A stretch of DNA of 64,000 nucleotides from Pseudodesulfovibrio alkaliphilus (lineage in GTDB: Bacteria > Desulfobacterota > Desulfovibrionia > Desulfovibrionales > Desulfovibrionaceae), in NCBI RefSeq assembly GCF_009729555.1, contig NZ_WODC01000001.1, forward strand, positions 434,001-498,000, written 5' to 3'. The position numbers and the translations under genes are program-made. Below the pieces are notes generated by a model. The model was not told the origin of the DNA and did no database searches. It worked only from the letters and a program-made list of their open reading frames with translations. Every line of letters begins with the position of its first letter. Within the stretch, counting starts at the first letter, position 1. Positions 1-7,432 of this stretch are shown here, one piece after another.

Positions 1-721
1 CCTCGAGGATGTGGTCATGGCCGGACCCAAGTACTCCATGGGGCCGATGTCCTTTTCTGCCAGACCCGGCGAGTGTGTTGGACTGGCCGGGCTGGACGGC
101 AGCGGCCAGGAGCTGTTCCTGCGGGGCCTGTGCGGGCTGGACCGAATGCCCGGCGGCTCTCTGACCCTGGACCAACGGACATACGCCGACAACGACTTCG
201 CCGCCTTGCGCCGGGCAGGCGTTCACTTTGTGCCTGCGGACCGGCTGGAGCTGGCGCTGTTTCCGGCCCTGACCCTGCGGGAGCACATCGCCCTGGCCTT
301 TCCGGGCCGCCTGGACGAGATGGACGCCTTCTACCAGAGCCAGTGCGTGGAACGGTTCAACCTGCGAGCCCACCCGGACACCCTGGCCAGCGAGCTTTCC
401 GGCGGCAACCAACAGAGACTTCTGCTTTCCCTCATCCCTGACGATGCCTCCCTGCTGCTCATGGAGCATCCCACACGCGGCCTTGACGCCGGATCGGCCC
501 GACAGGTGTGGACTCATCTCAACAGCCGCTGCCGGGCGGGGGCGACCCTGATCTTCTTCTCGCCCGACCTCGACGAGGTGCTGGAGCACAGCCACCGGGT
601 GGTGGTCTTCTACGACCGGGCCATGGTCGCCGTGGTGGACCGGGCCAGGGCCAGCACCGAGGTCGTGGGTGCGCTCATGGCAGGCAAGAGCCCCGCGGAA
701 GTCCTGGGAGACAGACAATGA
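1..721 (+). CDS. BMP/nucleoside-type ABC transporter ATP-binding protein, C-terminal part
   Basis: This is the end of a gene that starts before the window; the reading frame is open from base 2. The visible part is a second nucleotide-binding domain of the RbsA/YufO type, in which one polypeptide carries two ATPase domains. A degenerate P-loop region (GLDGSGQ), an ABC signature (LSGGNQQR) and a D-loop (TRGLD) are visible. It would energise the two permeases that follow; its stop overlaps the next start (ATGA). The substrate is not shown. Paired permeases of this kind usually import nucleosides or simple sugars delivered by a BMP-type lipoprotein, which would lie upstream outside the window. 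Confidence 0.88.
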   Translation, partial: LEDVVMAGPKYSMGPMSFSARPGECVGLAGLDGSGQELFLRGLCGLDRMPGGSLTLDQRTYADNDFAALRRAGVHFVPADRLELALFPALTLREHIALAFPGRLDEMDAFYQSQCVERFNLRAHPDTLASELSGGNQQRLLLSLIPDDASLLLMEHPTRGLDAGSARQVWTHLNSRCRAGATLIFFSPDLDEVLEHSHRVVVFYDRAMVAVVDRARASTEVVGALMAGKSPAEVLGDRQ

Positions 722-1770
722 CCCGGCCCTGGACACGTTTTTCGGCGCTGGTCGAAGCGGGCTGGCTCGGCGCGGCCCTGCTCCTGGCCCTGGGCCTGAC
801 CGTCCTGGTCACGCTGCCTTCGGGCGCCCCTCCCCTGGAGACCATTGCCGTGCTTCTGGACGGCGGCCTCGGCTCGATGGCCAAGCTGGGCCGGGCGCTG
901 GCGGGCTGGGTGCCGCTGACCCTGTGCGCCGTGGGTCTGCTCGTCACCTTCACGGCCCGGCTCTGGAACATCGGCGTGGAGGGCCAGGTGGTCATGGGGG
1001 CCATCTTCTGTACCGCGGCCCTGCGCCCCTTTGCCACAGGCGGGGTGCCCGAGATACTCCTGGCCATGGGGGCGGGAGTCCTGGGTGGTGCCCTCTGGGC
1101 CCTGCTGGCGGGACTGTTGCGCGTCTTTGGCCGGGTCCACGAGATATTCTCCGGCCTGGGTCTCAACTTCGTGGCCCTGGGCGTGACCCTGTGGCTCATC
1201 TTCGGCCCGTGGAAGCGACCGGGCGTGGCCTCCATGTCCGGCACCGCGCCCATCGACGTGTCCCTGTGGCTGCCCCGGCTCGGCCCCATGAGCGTAAGCT
1301 GGGCCGCCCTGGCCCTGGCACTGTCCGCCATCCTCGGGGTGGGACTGCTGCTTCACCGCTCGTCCTGGGGGCTCAAGCTCAGGGCCGTGGGCGAAAATCC
1401 CAAGGCAGCCACCCTGTTCGCGCTGGGACCGCGCCGCCGTCTGCTCCAGGCATTCATGCTCTGCGGCGGGCTGGCCGGACTGGCCGGGGCCATCCAGGTG
1501 CTCGGCGTCTACCACCGGCTGCTGCCCTCCATCTCGTCGAGCTACGGCTACACCGCCCTGCTGGTGGGCATGATGGCCTCCTTCCGGCTTGGTCCGGTAC
1601 CCTTCATCTGCTTCTTCTTCGCCGTGCTCAATGTGGGGTCCATTCAGCTGCCTCTGCAAATGGGCCTTGATTCGTCCCTAAGCGGCGTCATCCAGGGGAT
1701 CATGGTCCTGTCCGTTTTCATCGTCCACGGCCTGCGCCTGTGGCTGCGCCAAAGGAGGGAAACGGCATGA
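718..1770 (+). CDS. BMP/nucleoside-type ABC transporter permease (NupB/YufP-like)
   Basis: A 350-residue, very hydrophobic inner-membrane protein of the branched-chain/ribose permease superfamily. The start at 718 overlaps the ATPase stop, so translation is probably coupled. The stretch around LWNIGVEGQVVMG is typical of YufP-like permeases, and EIFSGLGLNFVALG resembles the following conserved loop. It should form a heterodimeric channel with the next gene. The longer open frame reaching back to 508 runs through the ATPase gene and is not used. Substrate is inferred only from the family (nucleosides or related small molecules). Confidence 0.87.
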   Translation: MTRPWTRFSALVEAGWLGAALLLALGLTVLVTLPSGAPPLETIAVLLDGGLGSMAKLGRALAGWVPLTLCAVGLLVTFTARLWNIGVEGQVVMGAIFCTAALRPFATGGVPEILLAMGAGVLGGALWALLAGLLRVFGRVHEIFSGLGLNFVALGVTLWLIFGPWKRPGVASMSGTAPIDVSLWLPRLGPMSVSWAALALALSAILGVGLLLHRSSWGLKLRAVGENPKAATLFALGPRRRLLQAFMLCGGLAGLAGAIQVLGVYHRLLPSISSSYGYTALLVGMMASFRLGPVPFICFFFAVLNVGSIQLPLQMGLDSSLSGVIQGIMVLSVFIVHGLRLWLRQRRETA

Positions 1771-2753
1771 CCGAAACCCTGGCCCTGGCCCTGGCCGCCG
1801 TACTCATGGCCGCCGCGCCCCTGGTGCTGGCCACCCTGGGAGAGACGCTCACGGAAAAGGCGGGCGTCATCAACCTGTCGCTCGACGGCTCCATCCTGCT
1901 GGCCGCCATGACCGCCTTTGCCGTGGCCGTGACCTTTGACAACCCATGGCTGGGCATGCTCGGGGGCATGGCCGTTGGCGCGGCCATCGCCGGGCTGCTG
2001 GGGATCATCGGCATCTTCATGGGCCAGTCGCAACTGGCCGTGGGCTTCATCCTCACCCTGCTGGCCCGCGATCTGGCCTATTTCCTGGGCCACGCCTTCT
2101 CGCGCCTGCCAGGGCCCGATCTGGGGCTGTGGACCATTCCGGGGCTGGCCGAGGTGGTTGGCATCGGCCCCATTCTGGGCTCCCGCTCGCCAGTGGTCCA
2201 CCTGAGCCTCGTGGCCGTTTTCCTGTGCTGGTGGTGGATGTACCGCACCGAGGCCGGTATGCGGCTGCGGGCCGTGGGCGAATCCCCTCGGGCGGCCTTT
2301 GGCCGGGGTATCCGGGTACGGCTGGTCAGGCTGTGGTACTGCCTTGCGGGCGGCGCCCTGGTGGGCATGGCCGGTGCCGCCTACTCCCTGGCGGTCAAGC
2401 CGGGCTGGGGTCGCCCCCAGGGCTGCGAAGGCGCGGGCTGGATCGCCCTGGCCATCGTCATCTTCGGGGGCTGGCATCCGGTTCGCGCCGCCCTTGGCGC
2501 GGTCCTCTTCGCCGCGCTCCAGGTGTCGGGCATCTATCTGCAGGAAATTTTCCCGTCCATTCCGGCCCCTGTCTTCCAGGTGGCCCCGTTCCCCGTCATG
2601 ATCCTGACCCTGCTGGCCGTGAACATGGGGCGCGTGGGCTGGATTCAGGATCTGGTCCGCCGCCACCCCTTCCTCAGGCGCTTCTCCCGGGGCTGGTCCT
2701 TTGATCCCCCGGCGGCCTTAGGCCAGGACTTCAACCCGAAAAAGGGACTGTAA
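1767..2753 (+). CDS. BMP/nucleoside-type ABC transporter permease (NupC/YufQ-like)
   Basis: A 328-residue multi-spanning membrane protein, second permease of the importer. The N-terminal segment TLGETLTEKAGVINLSLDG is the hallmark of the YufQ-type subunit. It starts at an ATGA overlap with the preceding stop, with a strong ribosome site (AAGGAGG, about 1752-1758). The three genes form a tight operon. The gene is followed by a dispersed repeat rather than another transport gene, so the importer operon probably ends here. Length and motif order fit a complete protein. Confidence 0.87.
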   Translation: MTETLALALAAVLMAAAPLVLATLGETLTEKAGVINLSLDGSILLAAMTAFAVAVTFDNPWLGMLGGMAVGAAIAGLLGIIGIFMGQSQLAVGFILTLLARDLAYFLGHAFSRLPGPDLGLWTIPGLAEVVGIGPILGSRSPVVHLSLVAVFLCWWWMYRTEAGMRLRAVGESPRAAFGRGIRVRLVRLWYCLAGGALVGMAGAAYSLAVKPGWGRPQGCEGAGWIALAIVIFGGWHPVRAALGAVLFAALQVSGIYLQEIFPSIPAPVFQVAPFPVMILTLLAVNMGRVGWIQDLVRRHPFLRRFSRGWSFDPPAALGQDFNPKKGL

Positions 2754-2793
2754 TCGACACAGCCCTGACTGGTTACAACAAATGTGAACACAT

Positions 2794-2981
2794 AGGTTGT
2801 TCAGAAGTGGGGGGAGATGCCAGGCGCGATAAAGGTTCAAGGCCGAAGACCTTGAGCCCTTGGCGAATCTTCGAGCCTTGCGGATCAGGAGGGCAAAGAG
2901 GTACTCCTGGTGCGCGAGGGTTTGATTCGCCCCGTCAGAGTCCGCCTGCAACGACGGCAGATCGCCGTTTTTCAACAGCCT
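2794..2981. repeat. Dispersed inverted-repeat element, copy A (long form)
   Basis: The element begins AGGTTGTTCAGAA and ends TTTTTCAACAGCCT, imperfect terminal inverted repeats. The interior shares blocks with copies B (47717) and C (54808). With B it shares AGGCGCGA...AGTTCAAGGCCGAAGA-like sequence and the ATCGCCGTTTTTCAAC end. With C it shares a block containing CTTCGAGCCTT and TTTGATTCGCCCCGTC. The inner ggcgaatc/gattcgcc pair forms a nested dyad. It fills the gap before the reductase gene and carries no credible gene. It may be a MITE-like element. Confidence 0.8.
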
Positions 2982-3004
2982 GCCAACCCGACAAGGAGGT
3001 GTGC

Positions 3005-4009
3005 ATGAGCAAACCCAAGGTCTTCGTCACCCGGCGCATCCCGGACGCGGGCATTGACCTGCTGGCCCAAACGGCCGAAGTGACCGTCAACCCCGAGGAC
3101 CGCACCCTGTCGAGAGCCGAGCTGCTGGCCGCGGTGGCCGACTGCCAGGGCGTCATCGGCCTGCTCACCGAGCGGATCGACGCCGAGTTCTTCGACGCCG
3201 CGCCACAGCTCAAGGGGTACGCCAACTACGCCGTGGGCTACGACAACATCGACGTGGCCGAGGCAACCCGCCGCGCCATTCCGGTCTCCAACACCCCGGG
3301 CGTGCTTACCGACGCCACGGCCGAATGTGCCTGGGCGCTGCTCTTTGCCGCGGCCCGGCGCGTGGTGGAAGCGGACAGGGTCATGCGTTCCGGCGACTGG
3401 CAGGGCTGGGGGCCGCTCCAGTTCCTTGGTCAGGGCGTGCGCGGCAAGACCCTGGGCATTGTCGGCGCAGGCCGCATCGGCACGGCCATGGCCCTGATGT
3501 CGCGGGGTTTCGACATGCCGGTGCTCTACACCAGCTCCTCGGGAAGGCGCAACGCGGTCCTTGAAGACCGTCTCGACGCACGTCTGGTTCCCTTTGAAAC
3601 CCTGCTGGCCGAAGCGGATTTCATCTCCATCCACGCCCCGCTCACGCCAGACACCCGGCACCTCTTCAACGCCGCCGCCTTTGCCCGGATGAAGCCCACG
3701 GCCTGTCTCGTCAACACATCACGCGGCCCGGTGATCAAGGAGGACGATCTGGTGCAAGCCCTCAAGGACGGCGTCATCGCGGGCGCGGGGCTCGACGTGT
3801 TCGAACGCGAACCGGCCATGGCCGACGGACTGGCCGGGCTGGAGAATGCGGTGGTCCTGCCGCACATCGGCTCGGCCACCATAGAGTCGCGCACGGACAT
3901 GGCCACCCTGGCTGCCCGCAACATGCTGGCCATGCTGGCCGGACAGAGGCCCGAGACCTGCCTCAACCCCGACCTCTTTGCCGCCCCGGCCGGTAGGACA
4001 TGGACATGA
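3005..4009 (+). CDS. D-2-hydroxyacid dehydrogenase, probable hydroxypyruvate/glyoxylate reductase
   Basis: A 334-residue cytosolic NAD(P)H-dependent dehydrogenase. The Rossmann motif GAGRIG lies at residues 154-159, and the catalytic triad of the D-isomer family is present as Arg240, Glu269 and His287, with spacing normal for glycerate dehydrogenase/glyoxylate reductase. The start at 3005 is set by AGGAGGT at 2994-3000; the longer frame would run through the upstream repeat. It overlaps the next gene, a glycerate kinase, which makes hydroxypyruvate or glyoxylate/glycerate the likely substrates: reduction to D-glycerate, then phosphorylation. Other 2-hydroxyacids cannot be excluded from sequence. 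Confidence 0.88.
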   Translation: MSKPKVFVTRRIPDAGIDLLAQTAEVTVNPEDRTLSRAELLAAVADCQGVIGLLTERIDAEFFDAAPQLKGYANYAVGYDNIDVAEATRRAIPVSNTPGVLTDATAECAWALLFAAARRVVEADRVMRSGDWQGWGPLQFLGQGVRGKTLGIVGAGRIGTAMALMSRGFDMPVLYTSSSGRRNAVLEDRLDARLVPFETLLAEADFISIHAPLTPDTRHLFNAAAFARMKPTACLVNTSRGPVIKEDDLVQALKDGVIAGAGLDVFEREPAMADGLAGLENAVVLPHIGSATIESRTDMATLAARNMLAMLAGQRPETCLNPDLFAAPAGRTWT

Positions 4010-5373
4010 CCACTGTCCATGCCGCCCGGCGTGACCACCTGCTGGCCATCGTCAACCGGGCCATTGAGGCCGTGGCCCCGGAAGGAGCCATGCGCAAGGC
4101 CGTGACACGCGACGGGGATGTCCTGACCGTGGGCAAAGAGCGCTACGACCTCAACGACTTCGAGCGCATTCTGGTCCTCGGCGCGGGCAAGGCGAGCGCG
4201 GCCATGGCCCGCGCCCTGGAGGATATTTTGGGCGAGAGAGCCCTGGCCCGCTGGCTCCACGACGGCTTGGTGGTCACCAAGTACGGCCACGGCTGCGCCC
4301 TTGGTCGCGTGCGGGTGACAGAGGCCGCCCATCCCGTGCCCGACGAGGCAGGGCAACGCGGGGCCGAGGCGCTCCTGCATCTCGCGGCCACGGCCACGGA
4401 GCGCGATCTGGTCTTCTGCCTCGTCTCGGGCGGGGCCAGCGCCCTGACCCCCGCGCCCGTGCCGCCAGTGACCCTGGCCCACAAGCAGGAGACCACCAGC
4501 CGCCTGCTGGCCTGCGGGGCGACCATCGACGAGATCAACGCCATCCGCAAGCACCTCTCGGCCTTCAAGGGCGGGCATCTGGCCAAGGCCCTGGAACCGG
4601 CCACGGTCCTGACCCTGATCATCTCCGACGTGGTGGGCGACAGGTTGGATGTCATCGGCTCCGGTCCCACCGCGCCTGACGACGCCACCTTTGCCGACTG
4701 CCTGGACATCCTCGACCGCTACGGACTCGGCGGGGCCGTGCCTCCCGAGGTGGTTGCCCTGCTCCGGGCCGGGCGCAACGGCAGCCTTCCCGAGACGCTG
4801 GGCAGCGACGATCCCTGCTTCGCCCGCGTGCGCAACCTGATCATCGCGGGCAACGCCCAGGCCCTGGCCGGAGCTGCCGAGGCGGCCCGCGAGCTGGGCT
4901 ATTCGCCGCTAGTGATGGAGCCGGCCATGCAGGGCGAGGCGCGGCAGGTGGCCTCGGATCTGATCTGCGCGGCCATGGGCATCTGCGGCGGCAACGGCCC
5001 CAAGCCTCCGGTGTGCCTGCTGGCCGGGGGGGAAACCACCGTAACCCTCCGGGGCAACGGCAAGGGCGGCCGCAACCAGGAGATGGCCCTGGCCGCAGCC
5101 ATCCGACTCCACGAATCCGGCCCGGAGAGCGGCCGCATCAGCATGGCCTGCGTGGGCACCGACGGCACCGACGGCCCCACGGACGCGGCAGGCGCCCTGG
5201 TCCTGCCCGACACCCTTGGCGACTGCGACGCCACAAACCTGAGCGCCGCGCTCCGCCACCTCGCGGACAACGACGCCTACACCTTCTTCACCGCCACCGG
5301 AACCATCGTCAAAACAGGCCCCACGCGCACCAATGTCATGGACGTGGCCGTCATTCTTGTGGACCCGGCCTAA
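4006..5373 (+). CDS. Glycerate 2-kinase (GckA/TtuD type, MOFRL family)
   Basis: About 455 residues, the usual length of the DUF4147/MOFRL glycerate kinases. Typical segments are VLGAGKAS near the N terminus, a glycine-rich LVSGGASAL loop, the NAIRKHLSAFKGG region and the C-terminal MOFRL part (GTDGTDGPTDAAGA). The enzyme phosphorylates D-glycerate to 2-phosphoglycerate, feeding lower glycolysis. I prefer the ATG at 4006 (ATGA overlap, with AGGA seven bases upstream) over the ATG at 4000. Coupled to the reductase in front of it, it forms a two-step hydroxypyruvate-to-glycolysis route. Confidence 0.9.
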   Translation: MTTVHAARRDHLLAIVNRAIEAVAPEGAMRKAVTRDGDVLTVGKERYDLNDFERILVLGAGKASAAMARALEDILGERALARWLHDGLVVTKYGHGCALGRVRVTEAAHPVPDEAGQRGAEALLHLAATATERDLVFCLVSGGASALTPAPVPPVTLAHKQETTSRLLACGATIDEINAIRKHLSAFKGGHLAKALEPATVLTLIISDVVGDRLDVIGSGPTAPDDATFADCLDILDRYGLGGAVPPEVVALLRAGRNGSLPETLGSDDPCFARVRNLIIAGNAQALAGAAEAARELGYSPLVMEPAMQGEARQVASDLICAAMGICGGNGPKPPVCLLAGGETTVTLRGNGKGGRNQEMALAAAIRLHESGPESGRISMACVGTDGTDGPTDAAGALVLPDTLGDCDATNLSAALRHLADNDAYTFFTATGTIVKTGPTRTNVMDVAVILVDPA

Positions 5374-5386
5374 GCTCCCTTGACCG

Positions 5387-5434
5387 CATGAAAAATACCG
5401 GCGCACAGGGGGCTGTGCGCCGGTATTTTTCATG
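5387..5434. terminator. Bidirectional rho-independent terminator
   Basis: A perfect 20-base-pair stem (catgaaaaataccggcgcac and its complement) with an eight-base loop. The A-run on the left arm and the T-run on the right arm make it usable from both strands. It lies exactly between the convergent glycerate kinase and VanX-like genes. Confidence 0.93.
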
Positions 5435-5453
5435 TGGATCGGATTCGGGCCGA

Positions 5454-6146
5454 TCAGCGGACCGGAAAATCGAACCAGGTGTCCGGGAAGGGTTCGTTCT
5501 CCAGGGTGAAATGCCACCATTCCTCGGCCAGGGGGCGGAACCCGTGGCTGACCATAATCCCCTGAAGCAAGGCGCGGTTGGCCCGCACCTGGGCGGACAT
5601 GGCCGGGCTCTCGGGCCAGGAGGGTGGGCCGAAGAAGTCAAAGGGCGTGCCCATGTCCAATGCTTCACCCGTGCCCAGGTCAATAATGGTCAAATCCACG
5701 GTGGACCCGCGTGAATGACCGGAACGGGCCGCAATGTAGCCATCGCGGAACAGATGGGCCTTGTCCACGTCCGGGTAGAACTCCGCCTTCATCCGCGTGT
5801 CGCTGAGGTCTTCGGCCCAGCGCACGAAATGGTCCACGGCCCGTTGGGGCCGGTAGCCGTCAAAGACCTTGAGGCCCAGGCCGAACCGGGCCAGGGTGGC
5901 CTGCACCCCGGCCAGGGCGCGGGCCGCCTGCACCGTCAGGATGACTCGGGGGGCTTCGTACCCGTCCACCGGATCGCCCAGGAAGTTGTGGCTGGTGAAA
6001 TAGCGCACATCAAGGACCACCCCCGGAACGACCTCCTCCACATGGCAGAACCCCTCGGGCAGCCCGGCGGCCCAGGCGGGAGCGGCCAGCAGAAGAAGCA
6101 AAAGCAGGGACGGCAGGAAAAAGCGCATTCCGGGAGCACGGGACAT
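5454..6146 (-). CDS. VanX-like D-alanyl-D-alanine dipeptidase (M15D)
   Basis: A 230-residue protein with a cleavable signal peptide (hydrophobic core at about 9-24, AWA-type site near 27), so probably periplasmic. The M15D zinc and catalytic residues are all present: His144 and Asp151 in SGHSRGSTVD, and Glu209 and His212 in EEWWH. Their spacing (7, 58, 3) equals that of VanX, and Arg99 in DGYRPQ corresponds to the VanX substrate arginine. It should hydrolyse D-Ala-D-Ala or related dipeptides. No vanH/vanA-type genes are adjacent, so a peptidoglycan-recycling role is likelier than glycopeptide resistance. The start at 6146 has AGGAG upstream. Confidence 0.88.
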   Translation of the reverse strand: MSRAPGMRFFLPSLLLLLLLAAPAWAAGLPEGFCHVEEVVPGVVLDVRYFTSHNFLGDPVDGYEAPRVILTVQAARALAGVQATLARFGLGLKVFDGYRPQRAVDHFVRWAEDLSDTRMKAEFYPDVDKAHLFRDGYIAARSGHSRGSTVDLTIIDLGTGEALDMGTPFDFFGPPSWPESPAMSAQVRANRALLQGIMVSHGFRPLAEEWWHFTLENEPFPDTWFDFPVR

Positions 6147-6292
6147 GGCGGCACTCCTGTGTTTCAATCGGTTCGACAGTCGGGGCGGACTATTCCCGCC
6201 GTGCTCACGCATACCTGAAACCGCGCAAGCGGACAACCCAGCACGGAATAATTTCTGTCAGGAGATGAGGCCGCCTTCGGGCGACCAGGGGA

Positions 6293-7180
6293 TCACATGG
6301 AGGCAAAGGCTCCGCAGGAGAGGGCCAGGGCCACCCCGGCGGCGCGGGCGCGACCGGAAGTCCTGAGGCACTGTTTGACCATGGCCTCCTTGAGCACCCC
6401 CTGAAGGCTGCGCAGCAGATGGAGGCTGTTGACCGAGTATTCGGTGGGCGGCTCAATCAGAGCATGGGGGGCGAAACGGATTCTGCGACGCAGGAAGTCG
6501 AGCACGGGCTCTGCGGGAGCCATGACCTCATCGGTGCAGCCGACGATGAACTGCTCGCCGGGATAATGGGCGTCACTGCTCACGGCCCAGCCCAGCCCCT
6601 CGCCCCGGTCGGCCATGGGCAGATCCAGGGTCAGGTCGAGCTTGTGCTGGGTCTTGCCGAAGAGCTGGCCCGCCCCGCAACCCGTGAGTTGCGAGTCAAA
6701 GGTCAGGGCCGAGCCGTTGTGGATCTCCACGTAATCGGACACGGCCAACAGCCGGAGATAACCCCGGCGAGAGAGGATGTTGCCCGCCGAGGTGCGGCCC
6801 AGGTGAAAGGGATGGGGCACGATGGTCAGGGCGCCTGTGTGGGCGGCGATACGGCCCACGTCGCGCACGGACCAGCCAAAGGTGGGAACATCCCCAAGGC
6901 CCCGGCGCAGCCCCGCCTCGTCGTCGAAGAGAAAGATGATGTCGATGCCCTCGGCCGACACGGCCTCCACGCCCGGGATGACCGAGGTGCGCAGATCCGC
7001 CGAGGCCTCGGCCAGTCGCTGGTAGGCCTCAAGGGGCTTCTTGTAGGAGTGTTCGGTGGACGCCACAAAGTCCGGGCCGCACTGCCGAAGGTGCCGCCGA
7101 ATCTTACGCAGCCTCAGGGACTTGCTCCTGGCAGGCATGCGGTGGATATTGGCATGAAAGTGAAGGTCGAATGTCAGCAT
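6293..7180 (-). CDS. PHP-domain metal-dependent phosphoesterase-like protein
   Basis: A 295-residue protein beginning MLTFDLHFHANIHR, in which the D-x-H-x-H near the N terminus is the first PHP motif. Further metal-binding positions are suggested by STEHSYKKP, IPGVEAVSAEG, IVPHPFH, and SSDAHYPGE near the C-terminal third, in the usual order. Proteins of this kind are mostly uncharacterised hydrolases; some PHP proteins act on nucleotides or phosphoinositide-like substrates. The start at 7180 is chosen because the motif sits at the N terminus, but no strong ribosome site is seen. An in-frame GTG a few codons upstream is the alternative. Confidence 0.72.
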   Translation of the reverse strand: MLTFDLHFHANIHRMPARSKSLRLRKIRRHLRQCGPDFVASTEHSYKKPLEAYQRLAEASADLRTSVIPGVEAVSAEGIDIIFLFDDEAGLRRGLGDVPTFGWSVRDVGRIAAHTGALTIVPHPFHLGRTSAGNILSRRGYLRLLAVSDYVEIHNGSALTFDSQLTGCGAGQLFGKTQHKLDLTLDLPMADRGEGLGWAVSSDAHYPGEQFIVGCTDEVMAPAEPVLDFLRRRIRFAPHALIEPPTEYSVNSLHLLRSLQGVLKEAMVKQCLRTSGRARAAGVALALSCGAFASM

Positions 7181-7335
7181 GGACTGGGTATTCCGAAGCT
7201 CCTCACGGCTCACGGGGCAGGTAACGGATGCGCCTTGCGGTGCGTGGTCTGCCAAGTTGACGCCCGGTGCAGAATTTAACCACTCCCCCCGCTTTGTCAA
7301 GCAAAGTCGGGCTGCGCCTCTCGCCCCGCCCGAAA

Positions 7336-7350
7336 CAATGATTCTCATTG
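7336..7350. promoter_or_regulatory. Candidate Fur-type operator
   Basis: A perfect inverted repeat, CAATGA-TTC-TCATTG, between the divergent PHP and diguanylate cyclase genes. The core AATGATTCTCATT resembles the dyads bound by Fur-family repressors. Assignment to Fur is by resemblance only. Confidence 0.35.
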
Positions 7351-7432
7351 CCCGCGAATGAATAATGCCGCATGGTGAGTACGCTTGCGCCAAAAGCGCT
7401 CCACCGATTCCAGTGAACGAGGATGGCTCACC

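Noticed and set aside
2718-2975. Minus-strand frame across repeat copy A, similar to one at 54723-55001
   Set aside because: The similarity between the two translations comes from the shared repeat DNA (RKARR-AKGSR region). There is no ribosome site and copy B does not keep the frame.
5454-6146. Vancomycin-resistance operon
   Set aside because: Only the VanX-like dipeptidase is present; there is no vanH or vanA beside it, and the protein has a signal peptide. The two D-Ala-D-Ala-ligase-like genes are 29 kb away in another operon.
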